Assembly (NCBI RefSeq): GCF_004000215.1
Contig: NZ_RBVY01000009.1
Location: 124,001 to 188,000, forward strand
Reading direction: 5' to 3'
Source of the DNA: Nitratireductor alexandrii
GTDB taxonomy: Bacteria > Pseudomonadota > Alphaproteobacteria > Rhizobiales > Rhizobiaceae
Length of the DNA: 64,000 nt
Shown: piece after piece, positions 44,864 through 53,294 of the stretch
Numbering within the stretch: position 1 is the first letter of the stretch
Layout of the letters: the number at the start of each line of letters is the position of its first letter
Notes under the pieces: generated by a model
Databases searched by the model: none
What the model was told of the DNA's origin: nothing
Seen by the model: only the letters and a program-made list of their open reading frames with translations
Translations under genes and position numbers: made by a program

Positions 44864-44884
44864 ATCCCGGATCAGATCCGGGAT
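44864..44884. repeat. Palindromic intergenic repeat (ATCCCGGATC type)
   Basis: ATCCCGGATC-A-GATCCGGGAT is a perfect 10-1-10 inverted repeat in the gap between two convergent genes. I know this type of palindrome as a widespread dispersed repeat in alphaproteobacterial intergenic DNA. Only one exact copy is recognised in this window. Confidence 0.6.
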
Positions 44885-44979
44885 GAGGCTGCGAGGGGCG
44901 GTTGGCGGTTATCAAGGGGCAGACCATCGCCGCGCCGTTGCGGACGTCGGCATCGCCATGCGCCCCGGCCGAAAAGGCG

Positions 44980-46224
44980 TCAGCCCTTGCGGGGTTTACA
45001 CAGGATCGGCCCGTAGCGCAGCGCAAAAAGGAGGAAGGCCAGGCTCCAGAGCGTGCCGCCGGCCGTCAGCAGGGTGAGGTAGTGGGTATCGGAGAACGGG
45101 GCGGCGACGCGCAGCAGCGCCCCGGCGCTGACGGCGGCGTAGATCGCCAGCGTCCAGCCGTCGGCCTCGATCGCGCGTCCGGTATGGCCGAGGCTGGCGC
45201 GTGTCATCACGGCGAGCGTCATCGTGCCGACCGCGCCGGCCGTCAGCGCGTGGACCGCCGCGCTCGCCGGCAGGCCTGGGGCAAGGATCGCCGCGCCGAG
45301 GAGAAACACCGCCGCCGCCAGCCAGCCATAACCCAGATGAAGCACCAGCACGATCGGCTCGCGTATGGCGAGATCGCCGCGCCAGCGCGCCAGCCGCACG
45401 GCAAGCAGCGTGCCGGCGAGAACCAGCAGGCCGCCGCTCGCCAAAAGATCGGGCACGGCGACCCAGGCCGCGACGGCCGCAACGGTCGCCGCCAGCGCGG
45501 CCTTGTCGACGATCCCGAAAGAGGCCGGCAGCCGCCCGTCGCCGTTCCTGGCCAGCCAGTTGCGGGTGAAGCTCGGCACGATCCGCCCGCCGATCAGGGC
45601 GATCAGCACGGTCGCGACGCCGAGCGCGAGCCGCATGCCGGGGGCTGCGGCCGAAATCGCGAAGGCGCCGCTGTGATGCAGCCCGTTGGCAAGCGCGAAC
45701 AGGGTCAGCATCGCCGCCACCGGCGCGTTGCGCCAGTTCCGGCCCGCCACCACCTCGCGCCAGACAGCCGCTGCCAGCACGAGAGGAAAGGCGAGATCGG
45801 CGGCCATCGCAAGCAGCGGATCGCCGACGGTCAGGTTGGCGGCGCGTCCCAGAAACCACAACCCGACCAGGCCGGCGAGCGGGCCTCCGCTCAGCGGCAG
45901 CCGTCCCGTCCAGTTGGGCACCGCCGTCAGCACGAAGCCGGCGATCACCGCGCCCAGATAGCCGAACAGCATCTCGTGCACGTGCCAGTCGAGCGCGGCG
46001 AACGGGCCGGCGGGCGTCCATCCCGTGCGGAACATCAAAAGCCAGGCCGGAATGGCCAGCCCGGCATGCAAGGCGGCCAGCAGGAAGAACGGTCGAAAAC
46101 CATAATGCAGGATCGGCAGTGTCGAGGGAACGCGGCCGCGTCCGTCGCGACCATCATCGCCCGCCCCGCGCCGGCGCCGCAGCACCGAGCGGTCGGTGGG
46201 CCCATGCTGTTCCAAAACCGTCAT
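44980..46224 (-). CDS. nnrS: NnrS family heme-copper membrane protein
   Basis: A 414-residue membrane protein with about 12 segments and clear NnrS features: LHYGFRPFFLLAALHAGLAIPAWLL near the N-terminus, DWHVHEMLFGYLGAVIAGFVLTAVPNWTGR (near 78-107), and HALTAGAVGTMTLAVMTRASLGHTGR (near 330-355). Conserved His residues bind heme and copper. NnrS proteins relieve nitrosative stress during nitrite/NO respiration. The ATG at 46224 overlaps the stop of the unknown gene before it (ATGA), so nnrS is the last gene of nirK-nirV-orf-nnrS. Confidence 0.93.
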   Translation of the reverse strand: MTVLEQHGPTDRSVLRRRRGAGDDGRDGRGRVPSTLPILHYGFRPFFLLAALHAGLAIPAWLLMFRTGWTPAGPFAALDWHVHEMLFGYLGAVIAGFVLTAVPNWTGRLPLSGGPLAGLVGLWFLGRAANLTVGDPLLAMAADLAFPLVLAAAVWREVVAGRNWRNAPVAAMLTLFALANGLHHSGAFAISAAAPGMRLALGVATVLIALIGGRIVPSFTRNWLARNGDGRLPASFGIVDKAALAATVAAVAAWVAVPDLLASGGLLVLAGTLLAVRLARWRGDLAIREPIVLVLHLGYGWLAAAVFLLGAAILAPGLPASAAVHALTAGAVGTMTLAVMTRASLGHTGRAIEADGWTLAIYAAVSAGALLRVAAPFSDTHYLTLLTAGGTLWSLAFLLFALRYGPILCKPRKG

Positions 46225-46628
46225 TGCGTCAGTCCCGGCCTCGCACGTGGCCGGCGCCGCGCGCACAGGCGCGCCGCCGCCGCGCCATGGGCGGCGAAAT
46301 CGCCGATATCGTCGAACAGATCCGCGATCTCGGAAAAGGCGGACCGGTCCGGCTCGTCCGGCTGCAGGGAATCGAGCTCGTCGAGCAGGGTCGTCACCAG
46401 CACGATCGCGTCGCGCATCTTGCGTGCGTCGGTCAGTGCCCCGGCGCGGGTGGCCAGGTCGTCTTCGGCGCCGATGCGCTCCAAAATGGCGTCGGCGCGG
46501 GCGCGGCAGCGGCAGTCGAGCTCGGCTTCCCGGAGCCCTTGCCGCAGGCGTTCGACGGCGGAACGTTCGCCCGCCAGCGCCTCTGGCGCGACGGGCGGTG
46601 TTTGCATCGGGCGTTTCGGCGTGACCAT
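46221..46628 (-). CDS. Unknown protein in the nirK operon
   Basis: A 135-residue soluble protein without a signal peptide. It is mostly helical and charged (AVERLRQGLREAELDCRCRARADAILERIGAEDDL, then DAIVLVTTLLDELDSLQPDEPDRSAFSEIADLFDDIGDF), with a CRC pair near residue 40 and an Arg-rich tail. It has a strong AAGGAGG site before its ATG and is translationally coupled to nnrS (ATGA). It follows nirV by 69 bp. I do not recognise a family; a role in NirK maturation, NO handling or regulation is only suggested by the operon. Confidence 0.8.
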   Translation of the reverse strand: MVTPKRPMQTPPVAPEALAGERSAVERLRQGLREAELDCRCRARADAILERIGAEDDLATRAGALTDARKMRDAIVLVTTLLDELDSLQPDEPDRSAFSEIADLFDDIGDFAAHGAAAARLCARRRPRARPGLTQ

Positions 46629-46697
46629 GGCAGCCTCCTTAGGGGGTGGCCGGACGGCGGGCCCGCCGCCGCGGCGTTGCGCTGCGCCGGCGGTTCG

Positions 46698-47573
46698 TCA
46701 ACGCGCCAGCGCCTTCAGGCGGGCGAACCAGCCCGGCGCGTCGTCGCGCACCAGCCGGAAGCCCAGATTGTCGGGCGGCGCGCCGACGGCGCAGCCGCCG
46801 CTTTTGCCGTCCCGCACGAAGTCGGACATGTAGGTCCGGTGCCGGCCCTCGGCGACATGAACGCCGCAATTCTCGGTCGTGCGCGCGTTCGTTTCAAGCT
46901 CGGAGTCGAGCCGCACGCGGCTGTAACATGTCGACGTCCATTCCCAGACATTGCCGGCCATGTCCCGTACGCCGTGCGTGTTGGGGCCGTAATGGCCTAG
47001 CGGCTTGGGTTGCGGGTCGGGTTCGCGCCGCGCTGCGGCTTCTTCCTCGTAGCGGCGAATCCAGGCCACTGCGGGATTTTTTGGATCGTCGGCGACCGCG
47101 AACGGATCGCCGGCGAACCGCTCGCCGGCCGCGAACGCCCATTCGGCCGCGCTCGGTAGACGCCAGGTCTCACCGGTGGTCCGGGAATACCAAACGGCAT
47201 AGGCCTCAGCGTCGAGATAGCTGACCCCCGTCACCGGAATGTCGGCCGCCCGCGCAGAATTTGTACCGTCGGCGGGACGGCACGCGCCCGCCGTCACGCA
47301 TTCACCGTAGGCGGCGCGGCTGACCTGGTCGGCCATGATGTGCAAGGGGCGGTCGAAACGCACGCTGCGGCTGGGCGCGGCGGCTGGCCGGCCATCTGCG
47401 AGGAACTCGCCGGGCAGGGGAAATTCGATCGTGCCGGGAGCGATCGCCACCGTTTCCACGGCGCCAGGCACCGGTCCGGGCGTCGATCCGGCCCAGTCGA
47501 CCAGACCGATCGCTACCGGCAGGGCCACGGCGGCGACGGCTCCGATAACGGCTTCGGCGACATGATGCGGCAT
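46698..47573 (-). CDS. nirV: NirV: formylglycine-generating-enzyme-like (SUMF1) protein
   Basis: A 291-residue protein with an N-terminal membrane or signal segment (residues 5-27) and an FGE-sulfatase fold (about 40-280): VTGVSYLDAEAYAVWYSRTTGETWRLPSAAEWAFAA, HGVRDMAGNVWEWTSTCYS and GFRLVRD are the standard blocks. Genes of this type are known as nirV next to nirK in denitrifiers. The reaction is unsettled; the fold suggests copper- or Cys-dependent chemistry. Second gene after nirK, with a strong hairpin between. Confidence 0.92.
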   Translation of the reverse strand: MPHHVAEAVIGAVAAVALPVAIGLVDWAGSTPGPVPGAVETVAIAPGTIEFPLPGEFLADGRPAAAPSRSVRFDRPLHIMADQVSRAAYGECVTAGACRPADGTNSARAADIPVTGVSYLDAEAYAVWYSRTTGETWRLPSAAEWAFAAGERFAGDPFAVADDPKNPAVAWIRRYEEEAAARREPDPQPKPLGHYGPNTHGVRDMAGNVWEWTSTCYSRVRLDSELETNARTTENCGVHVAEGRHRTYMSDFVRDGKSGGCAVGAPPDNLGFRLVRDDAPGWFARLKALAR

Positions 47574-47590
47574 GGTTTCTTCTCCCGAAA

Positions 47591-47622
47591 GCCATGGCCC
47601 GGCGCCTGTGCCGGGCCATGGC
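47591..47622 (-). terminator. Intercistronic hairpin between nirK and nirV
   Basis: A perfect 13-bp inverted repeat, GCCATGGCCCGGC and its complement, with a six-base loop, in the 73-bp gap between the nirK stop (47647) and the nirV start (47573). It has no T-run. It likely protects nirK mRNA or lowers expression of the downstream genes, giving more NirK than NirV. Confidence 0.65.
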
Positions 47623-47646
47623 GACGCATCCTTGCGTGGCGGCGGG

Positions 47647-48756
47647 TCAGTTGGTCGGGATCGGACCCGGAGCCTCGACCTGCTTCATCAGATCGTCGTT
47701 CCACTCGCCGTCGACCACGAAATGGGCGGTGGCGCCGAGCTCGACGGCTTCGATCAGATTGTGGTTCACATAGGCATAGACGCCCGGCTGCAGGAAGGTG
47801 TAGAGCGCAGCACCCGCCGATCCGCCGCGGATGAACCAGGTTTCCAGGTTCTTGGCCGGAGGATTGTCGAACTTGCCCTCTTCCCAAACGTAGTCGCCAT
47901 GGCCGCCGATCAGGTGTGGCCTTGTGTCCCGGTTGGCCTGGGAGTGAACGATCATGACGGTCTCGCCGACCTTCGCGCGCATGGCGTTGTCGCCGGTGAG
48001 CGCGCCCTTGGCGCCGTTGAAGACCACATGGGTGGGCACCAGCCCGCGCATGACCTCGACCGTGTCGGCGTAGGATTCGCCGGGGCTATCGTAGCTCTTG
48101 TAGGCTCCGGTTTCGTCGCGCGGCACGTAGAAGTCGTTTTCGCCGACATAGTAGATCCGGTCATAGGCGATGCGCTCGCCCTTTTCGTTCTTCAGCCCGT
48201 CGCGCGGCAGCACCATGATCGTGCCGCTCATGCCGGACACCACATGCCAGGGGATCATCGCGCCTTCGGGCGCGCAATGATAGACGAAGGTGCCGGAACG
48301 GGTGGCCTTGAAGCGCAGCTTGACCTGCTCGCCGGGCATGATCAGCGTCAGCGCTCCGCCGCCCAGCGCGCCCGTGGCGGCGTGGAAATCGATATTGTGC
48401 GGCAGCGAATTGCTGGCTGCGTTGATCAGCGTGAGTTCGACATAGTCGCCCTCATGCACCACCATCATCGGTCCGGGGATGGAGCCATTGAAGGTCATGC
48501 CGGGAAAGGTCGTGCCCTCGTCGTCGATAACGACCGGCTTTTCCTCGATCGGCAGCACGAACTCGACCACTTTCGGTCCGCTTGTGGCGACCTGTTCATG
48601 GGCATGCACGAACGGCGGCGCGACCAGCGTCACCTTCTCGCGCGGCAGGGTGGCGATGTCGGCTTCGCCTGTGCTGGCGACTGCCGTCATCGGGGGCATG
48701 GCGGTCAGCGCCGCCGTGGCGGCTGCGCCCATCAGTGCCTGGCGTCGCGTGAACAT
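47647..48756 (-). CDS. nirK: Copper-containing nitrite reductase
   Basis: A 369-residue periplasmic enzyme that reduces nitrite to NO. It has a twin-arginine leader ([18 protein letters not shown]). Two cupredoxin domains follow: the first with the copper ligands in [12 protein letters not shown] (near residue 120; contains the catalytic Asp and type-2 His), [18 protein letters not shown] (type-1 Cys, His, Met and a type-2 His, near 160-177), and the second with [13 protein letters not shown] (His ligand, near 281). Length and motif spacing match class I NirK. An FNR-like palindrome lies 67 bp upstream of the start. First gene of the nirK-nirV-orf-nnrS operon. Confidence 0.97.
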   Translation of the reverse strand: MFTRRQALMGAAATAALTAMPPMTAVASTGEADIATLPREKVTLVAPPFVHAHEQVATSGPKVVEFVLPIEEKPVVIDDEGTTFPGMTFNGSIPGPMMVVHEGDYVELTLINAASNSLPHNIDFHAATGALGGGALTLIMPGEQVKLRFKATRSGTFVYHCAPEGAMIPWHVVSGMSGTIMVLPRDGLKNEKGERIAYDRIYYVGENDFYVPRDETGAYKSYDSPGESYADTVEVMRGLVPTHVVFNGAKGALTGDNAMRAKVGETVMIVHSQANRDTRPHLIGGHGDYVWEEGKFDNPPAKNLETWFIRGGSAGAALYTFLQPGVYAYVNHNLIEAVELGATAHFVVDGEWNDDLMKQVEAPGPIPTN

Positions 48757-48822
48757 GTCTTTATCTCCTTCAGGTCCTTCGGTGTCGATGGCCGAACCCT
48801 AGCGGCGCCGGTGCGCGCGCTC

Positions 48823-48838
48823 TTTGTTCCCGCACAAA
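48823..48838. promoter_or_regulatory. FNR/NnrR-like operator before nirK
   Basis: TTTGT-TCCCGC-ACAAA is a perfect palindrome with the TTG-N8-CAA core of Crp/Fnr-family operators. Its centre is about 74 bp upstream of the nirK start, a position compatible with activation. It fits NnrR control together with the boxes at 43012 and 44111. Confidence 0.65.
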
Positions 48839-48889
48839 CAAGTGCGAGAAAGGCGCATTCGCGTCGGAAACACCGATGCGGGAAGAGTG

Positions 48890-48908
48890 TTTTTCCATTT
48901 TGGAAAAA
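48890..48908. promoter_or_regulatory. Perfect AT-rich palindrome upstream of glcB
   Basis: TTTTTCCA-TTT-TGGAAAAA is an exact 8-3-8 dyad, about 100 bp upstream of the glcB ATG and 134 bp upstream of the nirK ATG. It differs clearly from the FNR-like box, so a separate regulator, perhaps of acetate or glyoxylate metabolism, is more likely. The regulator is unknown. Confidence 0.4.
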
Positions 48909-49008
48909 GTCTTTGATACCTATGACGAATTGACGCCTTCCGGCCCGGGGTGTTGAACGCGTTGACTTCGCGCCACGCATCGCGCGGGGACCGCAACGGA
49001 GAAGGCTG

Positions 49009-51168
49009 ATGAGCGAGCGCATCGAAATCGAGGGATTGAGGATTGACCGGCTGCTGCACGACTTCTTAGCCCGCGAGGCCTTGCCCGGCACCGGCGTCGA
49101 AGCCGGCCAGTTCTGGTCGGCGCTGTCCAAGATCGTTCACGAGCTGTCGCCGAAGAACCGGGCGCTTCTGGACAAGCGCGCGCGCCTGCAGGCCGAGATC
49201 GACGCCTGGCACCGCGAGAATGGCGCGCCGTCCGATCTCGGTGCCTACAAGGCCTTTCTCGAGGAGATCGGCTATCTGCTGCCAGAAGGTGGTGATTTTG
49301 CCGTCACCACGGCCAATGTCGATGCCGAGATCGCGACCGTCGCCGGCCCGCAGCTCGTCGTGCCGGTCACCAATGCGCGCTACGCGCTCAACGCCGCCAA
49401 TGCGCGCTGGGGCTCGCTTTACGATGCGCTATACGGCACCGACGCGATCCCCGAGACCGACGGAGCGGAAAAGGGCGAAGGGTACAACCCCGTCCGCGGC
49501 GCCAGGGTCGTGGCCTGGGCGCGCGGCTTTCTCGACGACAGCGTGCCGCTTGCCGGCGCGCGCTGGGCCGATATTGACGGTCTGAGCATCGAGGCCGGCA
49601 CGCTGAAGGCGGGCGGTGCGGGGCTCGCCGATCCGGCCCAGTTCGCGGGCTATCGCGGCGATCCGGCGGCCCCCTCGACCGTGTTGCTGCGCAAGAACGG
49701 CCTGCATGTCGAGATTTCGGTCGATCGCTACCATCCGATCGGCAAGGACGATCCGGCCGGCATTTGCGACGTTGTGCTGGAATCGGCCGTCACAACCATC
49801 ATGGATTGCGAGGATTCCGTTGCCACCGTCGACGCCGAGGACAAGGTTTTGGCCTATCGCAACTGGCTCGGCCTGATGAAGGGAGACCTCGCCGAGGAGG
49901 TGACCAAGGGCAAGACCTTCGTGCGCCGCCTGAAGGGCGACCGCGACTATACCGCGCCCGACGGCTCCGTCGTCTCACTTCCCGGACGGGCGCTGATGCT
50001 GGTCAGGAATGTCGGCCATCTGATGACCAATCCCGCGATCCTCGACCGCGACGGGGCCGAGGTTCCCGAGGGCATCATGGATGCCATGATCACGGGCATG
50101 ATCGCGCTGCACGATGTCGGAAAGAATGGCCGCCGGGCCAACTCGCGCGCCGGGTCGGTCTACATCGTCAAGCCGAAAATGCACGGCCCCGAGGAGGTCG
50201 CGTTCGCCGTCGAGCTGTTCACCTGCGTCGAGGAGGCCCTCGGCATGGCGAAAAACACGCTGAAGATGGGCATCATGGACGAGGAGCGCCGGACCACGGT
50301 CAACCTCAAGGAGGCGATCCGCGCCGCCTCCGAACGGGTCGTGTTCATCAATACCGGCTTCCTCGACCGCACCGGGGACGAGATCCACACCTCGATGGAG
50401 GCCGGCCCGATGATCCGCAAGGGCGACATGAAACAGGCCGCCTGGATTTCGGCCTACGAGGCCTGGAATGTCGATATCGGGCTTGCATGCGGCCTGGCCG
50501 GCCATGCCCAGATCGGCAAGGGCATGTGGGCCATGCCCGACCGTATGGCCGAAATGCTGGAACAGAAGATCGGCCACCCGAAGGCCGGAGCCAACACCGC
50601 CTGGGTGCCCTCGCCGACTGCCGCCACCCTGCACGCCACCCACTATCACAAGGTCGACGTCGCCGCGGTGCAGCGGGACCTGAAGAACCGTCCGCGCGCC
50701 AAGATCGACGACATCCTGTCGGTTCCGGTCGCGACGCGGCCGAACTGGTCCGATGCGGACAAGCGCCAGGAACTGCGCAACAACGCCCAGGGCATTCTGG
50801 GTTACGTGGTGCGTTGGATCGATCAGGGCGTCGGCTGTTCCAAGGTGCCCGACATCAACGATGTCGGCTTGATGGAGGATCGCGCCACGCTGCGCATCTC
50901 GTCCCAGCACATGGCCAACTGGCTGCATCACGGCGTGGTCGGCGAGGACGAGGTGATGGCGGTGATGAAGGAGATGGCCGCGATCGTCGACCGCCAGAAC
51001 GCGGACGATCCGCTCTACAGGCCGATGGCGCCGGATTTCGACAGCTCGATCGCGTTCCAGGCCGCCTGCGATCTCGTCTTCAAGGGGCGCGAGCAGCCCA
51101 GCGGCTACACCGAACCGGTGCTCCATCGGCGCCGGCTTGAGCTCAAGGCGCGCGAAGCCGCCGGCTGA
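49009..51168 (+). CDS. glcB: Malate synthase G
   Basis: A 719-residue enzyme that condenses glyoxylate and acetyl-CoA to malate, completing the glyoxylate shunt or glycolate use. The length is that of the G isoform (723 in E. coli). Catalytic segments are [18 protein letters not shown] (the Arg that polarises glyoxylate, near 335), Mg-binding Glu/Asp in [15 protein letters not shown] (near 265) and [22 protein letters not shown] (near 415), and the base Asp in [16 protein letters not shown] (near 625). GGAGAAGGCTG precedes the ATG. No isocitrate lyase gene is adjacent. Divergent from nirK, 252 bp between. Confidence 0.97.
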   Translation: MSERIEIEGLRIDRLLHDFLAREALPGTGVEAGQFWSALSKIVHELSPKNRALLDKRARLQAEIDAWHRENGAPSDLGAYKAFLEEIGYLLPEGGDFAVTTANVDAEIATVAGPQLVVPVTNARYALNAANARWGSLYDALYGTDAIPETDGAEKGEGYNPVRGARVVAWARGFLDDSVPLAGARWADIDGLSIEAGTLKAGGAGLADPAQFAGYRGDPAAPSTVLLRKNGLHVEISVDRYHPIGKDDPAGICDVVLESAVTTIMDCEDSVATVDAEDKVLAYRNWLGLMKGDLAEEVTKGKTFVRRLKGDRDYTAPDGSVVSLPGRALMLVRNVGHLMTNPAILDRDGAEVPEGIMDAMITGMIALHDVGKNGRRANSRAGSVYIVKPKMHGPEEVAFAVELFTCVEEALGMAKNTLKMGIMDEERRTTVNLKEAIRAASERVVFINTGFLDRTGDEIHTSMEAGPMIRKGDMKQAAWISAYEAWNVDIGLACGLAGHAQIGKGMWAMPDRMAEMLEQKIGHPKAGANTAWVPSPTAATLHATHYHKVDVAAVQRDLKNRPRAKIDDILSVPVATRPNWSDADKRQELRNNAQGILGYVVRWIDQGVGCSKVPDINDVGLMEDRATLRISSQHMANWLHHGVVGEDEVMAVMKEMAAIVDRQNADDPLYRPMAPDFDSSIAFQAACDLVFKGREQPSGYTEPVLHRRRLELKAREAAG

Positions 51169-51255
51169 GGCGGGTTCCCCGGTCGGGCCGCGTTTCGGAT
51201 CGGCGCGCCACGCGGCGCTTGTTTGCCGGCCCGGTTTTGCCTATGCGGTTACCGC

Positions 51256-51939
51256 ATGAAGGTCCTGGCCATCGACACCGCCGCCGAACTCTGCGCCGCC
51301 TGCGTCTACGACGCCGGCGCGGGCCGCGAACGCGGGCGTTCGGTGCGCGATATCGGCAAGGGCCATGCCGAAGCCCTGATCCCGGTCATGGCCTCGGCGC
51401 TCGCCGCCGCCGGCTGCGATTATCCCGATCTGGGCGCGATTGCCGTTGCGGTCGGTCCCGGCTCCTTTACCGGTGTCAGGATCGGGGTAGCGGCTGCGCG
51501 CGGACTGGCGCTCGCGCTCGACATTCCCGCCACCGGCGTCACGACGCTGGCCGCCCTGGCCCGCGAGGCCCGCGGCGCATATCCCGCTCGCGCCTGCCTG
51601 TCGGTTCTCGACGCCAAGCGCGGTGAACTCTACGTCGCGCTCTATGATGCTGCGGGCGGCGAGATCGAGGCGCCGATGATCGCCGATGCCGCGCGCACGG
51701 CGGCGCTGGCGCGCGCGCACGATGCCGTTCTGACCGGCTCCGGCGCCGGCCTGGTCGCCGAAGCGGCCGGCGGCCCGCTGCTCGAGATCGCCGGTGAGGG
51801 CCGCACGGCAGACATTGCCGCCTATGCCGCCTGCGCCGTCGATGCTGGGTTTTCGGGGCAAAAACCGAAGCCGGTCTATTTGCGCGGCGCCGACGCGCGG
51901 CCGGCTTCCGGTTTCGCCCTGCCGCGCCGGGAGGAATGA
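51256..51939 (+). CDS. tsaB: tRNA threonylcarbamoyladenosine biosynthesis protein TsaB
   Basis: A 227-residue TsaB, the scaffold partner of TsaD in making the t6A37 modification of ANN-decoding tRNAs. It has the ASKHA-fold opening VLAIDTAAELCAACVYD, the GKGHAEALIPVM segment, VAVGPGSFTGVRIGVAAARGLALAL (near residue 65), and SVLDAKRGELYVALY. The start is at ATG 51256 rather than the upstream GTG-type frame. The stop overlaps rimI (ATGA). This pair is part of a conserved rhizobial order that continues with plsC and the miaB block. Confidence 0.95.
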   Translation: MKVLAIDTAAELCAACVYDAGAGRERGRSVRDIGKGHAEALIPVMASALAAAGCDYPDLGAIAVAVGPGSFTGVRIGVAAARGLALALDIPATGVTTLAALAREARGAYPARACLSVLDAKRGELYVALYDAAGGEIEAPMIADAARTAALARAHDAVLTGSGAGLVAEAAGGPLLEIAGEGRTADIAAYAACAVDAGFSGQKPKPVYLRGADARPASGFALPRREE

Positions 51940-52436
51940 TGCGTGCGCCGTTTTCCCTGCGCGGCCGCAAGCGCGAATTCCTGACGGAACGCTTGCTGCC
52001 CGCCGACGCGGCAGCGCTTTCGCACCTGCATGCGCACGGGTTTTCGCGGCCGTGGAGCGACGGCGAATTCGCCTCGCTTTTGGAACAGGACACCGTATTC
52101 GGTTTCGCCGCGCGTGAGGTCGGGCGTCCCCGCGCCGCGCCGGGCGGTTTCGTTCTGGCCCGCCAAGCCGCGGGCGAAGGCGAAATCTTGACCATCATGG
52201 TCGCGCCGGCCCTCAGGCGCTGCGGTCTCGGCTGGATGCTCATGGATGCGGTGATGCGCGAACTCTATGCCCAGCGCGCGCAGGCGCTGTTTCTGGAGGT
52301 CGACGAGACCAATCGCGCCGCGATCGGTCTTTATCGCAAGCTGGGTTTCAGCCAGGTCGGTGCCCGTCCGGCCTATTATGAGCAGCACGCGGCGCCGCGC
52401 ACGACCGCGCTTGTCATGCGCCGTGATCTTGGCTAG
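51936..52436 (+). CDS. rimI: Ribosomal-protein-alanine N-acetyltransferase
   Basis: A 166-residue GNAT enzyme of the RimI type, which acetylates the N-terminus of ribosomal protein S18. The acetyl-CoA loop is VAPALRRCGLGWMLMDAVM (near residue 88), followed by ALFLEVDETNRAAIGLYRKLGFSQVGARPAYYE, the characteristic RimI C-terminal stretch. The GGAGGA ribosome site lies at the end of tsaB, and the ATG overlaps its stop. In many relatives fur follows here; in this window plsC comes next. Confidence 0.93.
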   Translation: MMRAPFSLRGRKREFLTERLLPADAAALSHLHAHGFSRPWSDGEFASLLEQDTVFGFAAREVGRPRAAPGGFVLARQAAGEGEILTIMVAPALRRCGLGWMLMDAVMRELYAQRAQALFLEVDETNRAAIGLYRKLGFSQVGARPAYYEQHAAPRTTALVMRRDLG

Positions 52437-52472
52437 CGCGTCGGGCAGCGGGGGAAGGGACGCACCGCAATC

Positions 52473-53294
52473 ATGATGGCTTCGATCCGGGCGGCAACCG
52501 TGCTGGCCATCCTGTTGCCGGCGACGTTGGTCGCCGTGGGCGCCCAGATGATCACCCTGCGTCTCGGCGTTCCCGGCCCCGGCGTGGTGCCGGCCCGGTG
52601 GCACAGGCTGGTGCTGCGCCTGCTCGGCATTCGCGTCAGCATCCACGGCGTGCCCGACGCCCGCCGTCCGTTGTTGATCGCGTCCAACCACATTTCCTGG
52701 ACCGACATTCCCGTGCTCGGCGCGATCATGCCGCTAGGCTTCGTCGCCAAGGCCGACATGGCCGGCTGGCCGGTGTTCGGTGCGCTCGCCAAATTGCAGC
52801 GCACCGTGTTCGTCGAGCGCGACCGCGCCCGGACATCGGCCATCCAGGCGGGCGCGCTGGGCGAGCGGCTCGCCACCGGCGAGGTGATGGTGCTGTTTGC
52901 CGAAGGCACCACGTCCGACGGCAATTTCGTCGCCCCGTTCAAGAGCACGCTGTTTGCTGCCGCGCAGGCCGCGCTGGATGCGCAATGCGACGATGGCGGC
53001 GACGGCGTCCCGCACGTGACGATCCAGCCCGTCGCGGTCGCCTATACCCGCCTGCACGGCATGCCAATGGGCCGGTTCCATCGCCGGCACGCCTCATGGA
53101 TCGGCGATGCCGAGCTGATACCGCATCTTTTTGCCCTGATCCGCGAGGGTGGCATCGATGTCGAGGTGCATTTCGGAGAACCGGTCCGCTTTGAGCCCGG
53201 CGACGACCGCAAGCGGGTGGCGCGACGCATGGAGGCCGAAATCCGCGCGCTGATGGCTCAGGCGCTGCGCAGACCCGGTGCGTCGTCGCGCTGA
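52473..53294 (+). CDS. plsC: 1-acyl-sn-glycerol-3-phosphate acyltransferase
   Basis: A 273-residue membrane-associated acyltransferase that makes phosphatidic acid from lysophosphatidic acid. The catalytic HX4D is in ASNHISWTDIPVLG (near residue 71), the substrate motif is FAEGTTSDGNFVAPFKSTLF (near 146), with a VQPVAVAYT-type motif later. One N-terminal membrane segment (residues 5-27). It lies 36 bp after rimI. Its 3' end overlaps the convergent GGDEF-EAL gene by 37 bp. Confidence 0.94.
   Translation: MMASIRAATVLAILLPATLVAVGAQMITLRLGVPGPGVVPARWHRLVLRLLGIRVSIHGVPDARRPLLIASNHISWTDIPVLGAIMPLGFVAKADMAGWPVFGALAKLQRTVFVERDRARTSAIQAGALGERLATGEVMVLFAEGTTSDGNFVAPFKSTLFAAAQAALDAQCDDGGDGVPHVTIQPVAVAYTRLHGMPMGRFHRRHASWIGDAELIPHLFALIREGGIDVEVHFGEPVRFEPGDDRKRVARRMEAEIRALMAQALRRPGASSR

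Larger units (their letters stand above)
44655..44979. other. Intergenic region between pseudoazurin gene and nnrS
   Basis: Convergent ends of two operons. It holds the pseudoazurin terminator and an exact 21-nt palindrome (44864-44884). No gene is supported in the remaining sequence. Confidence 0.6.
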
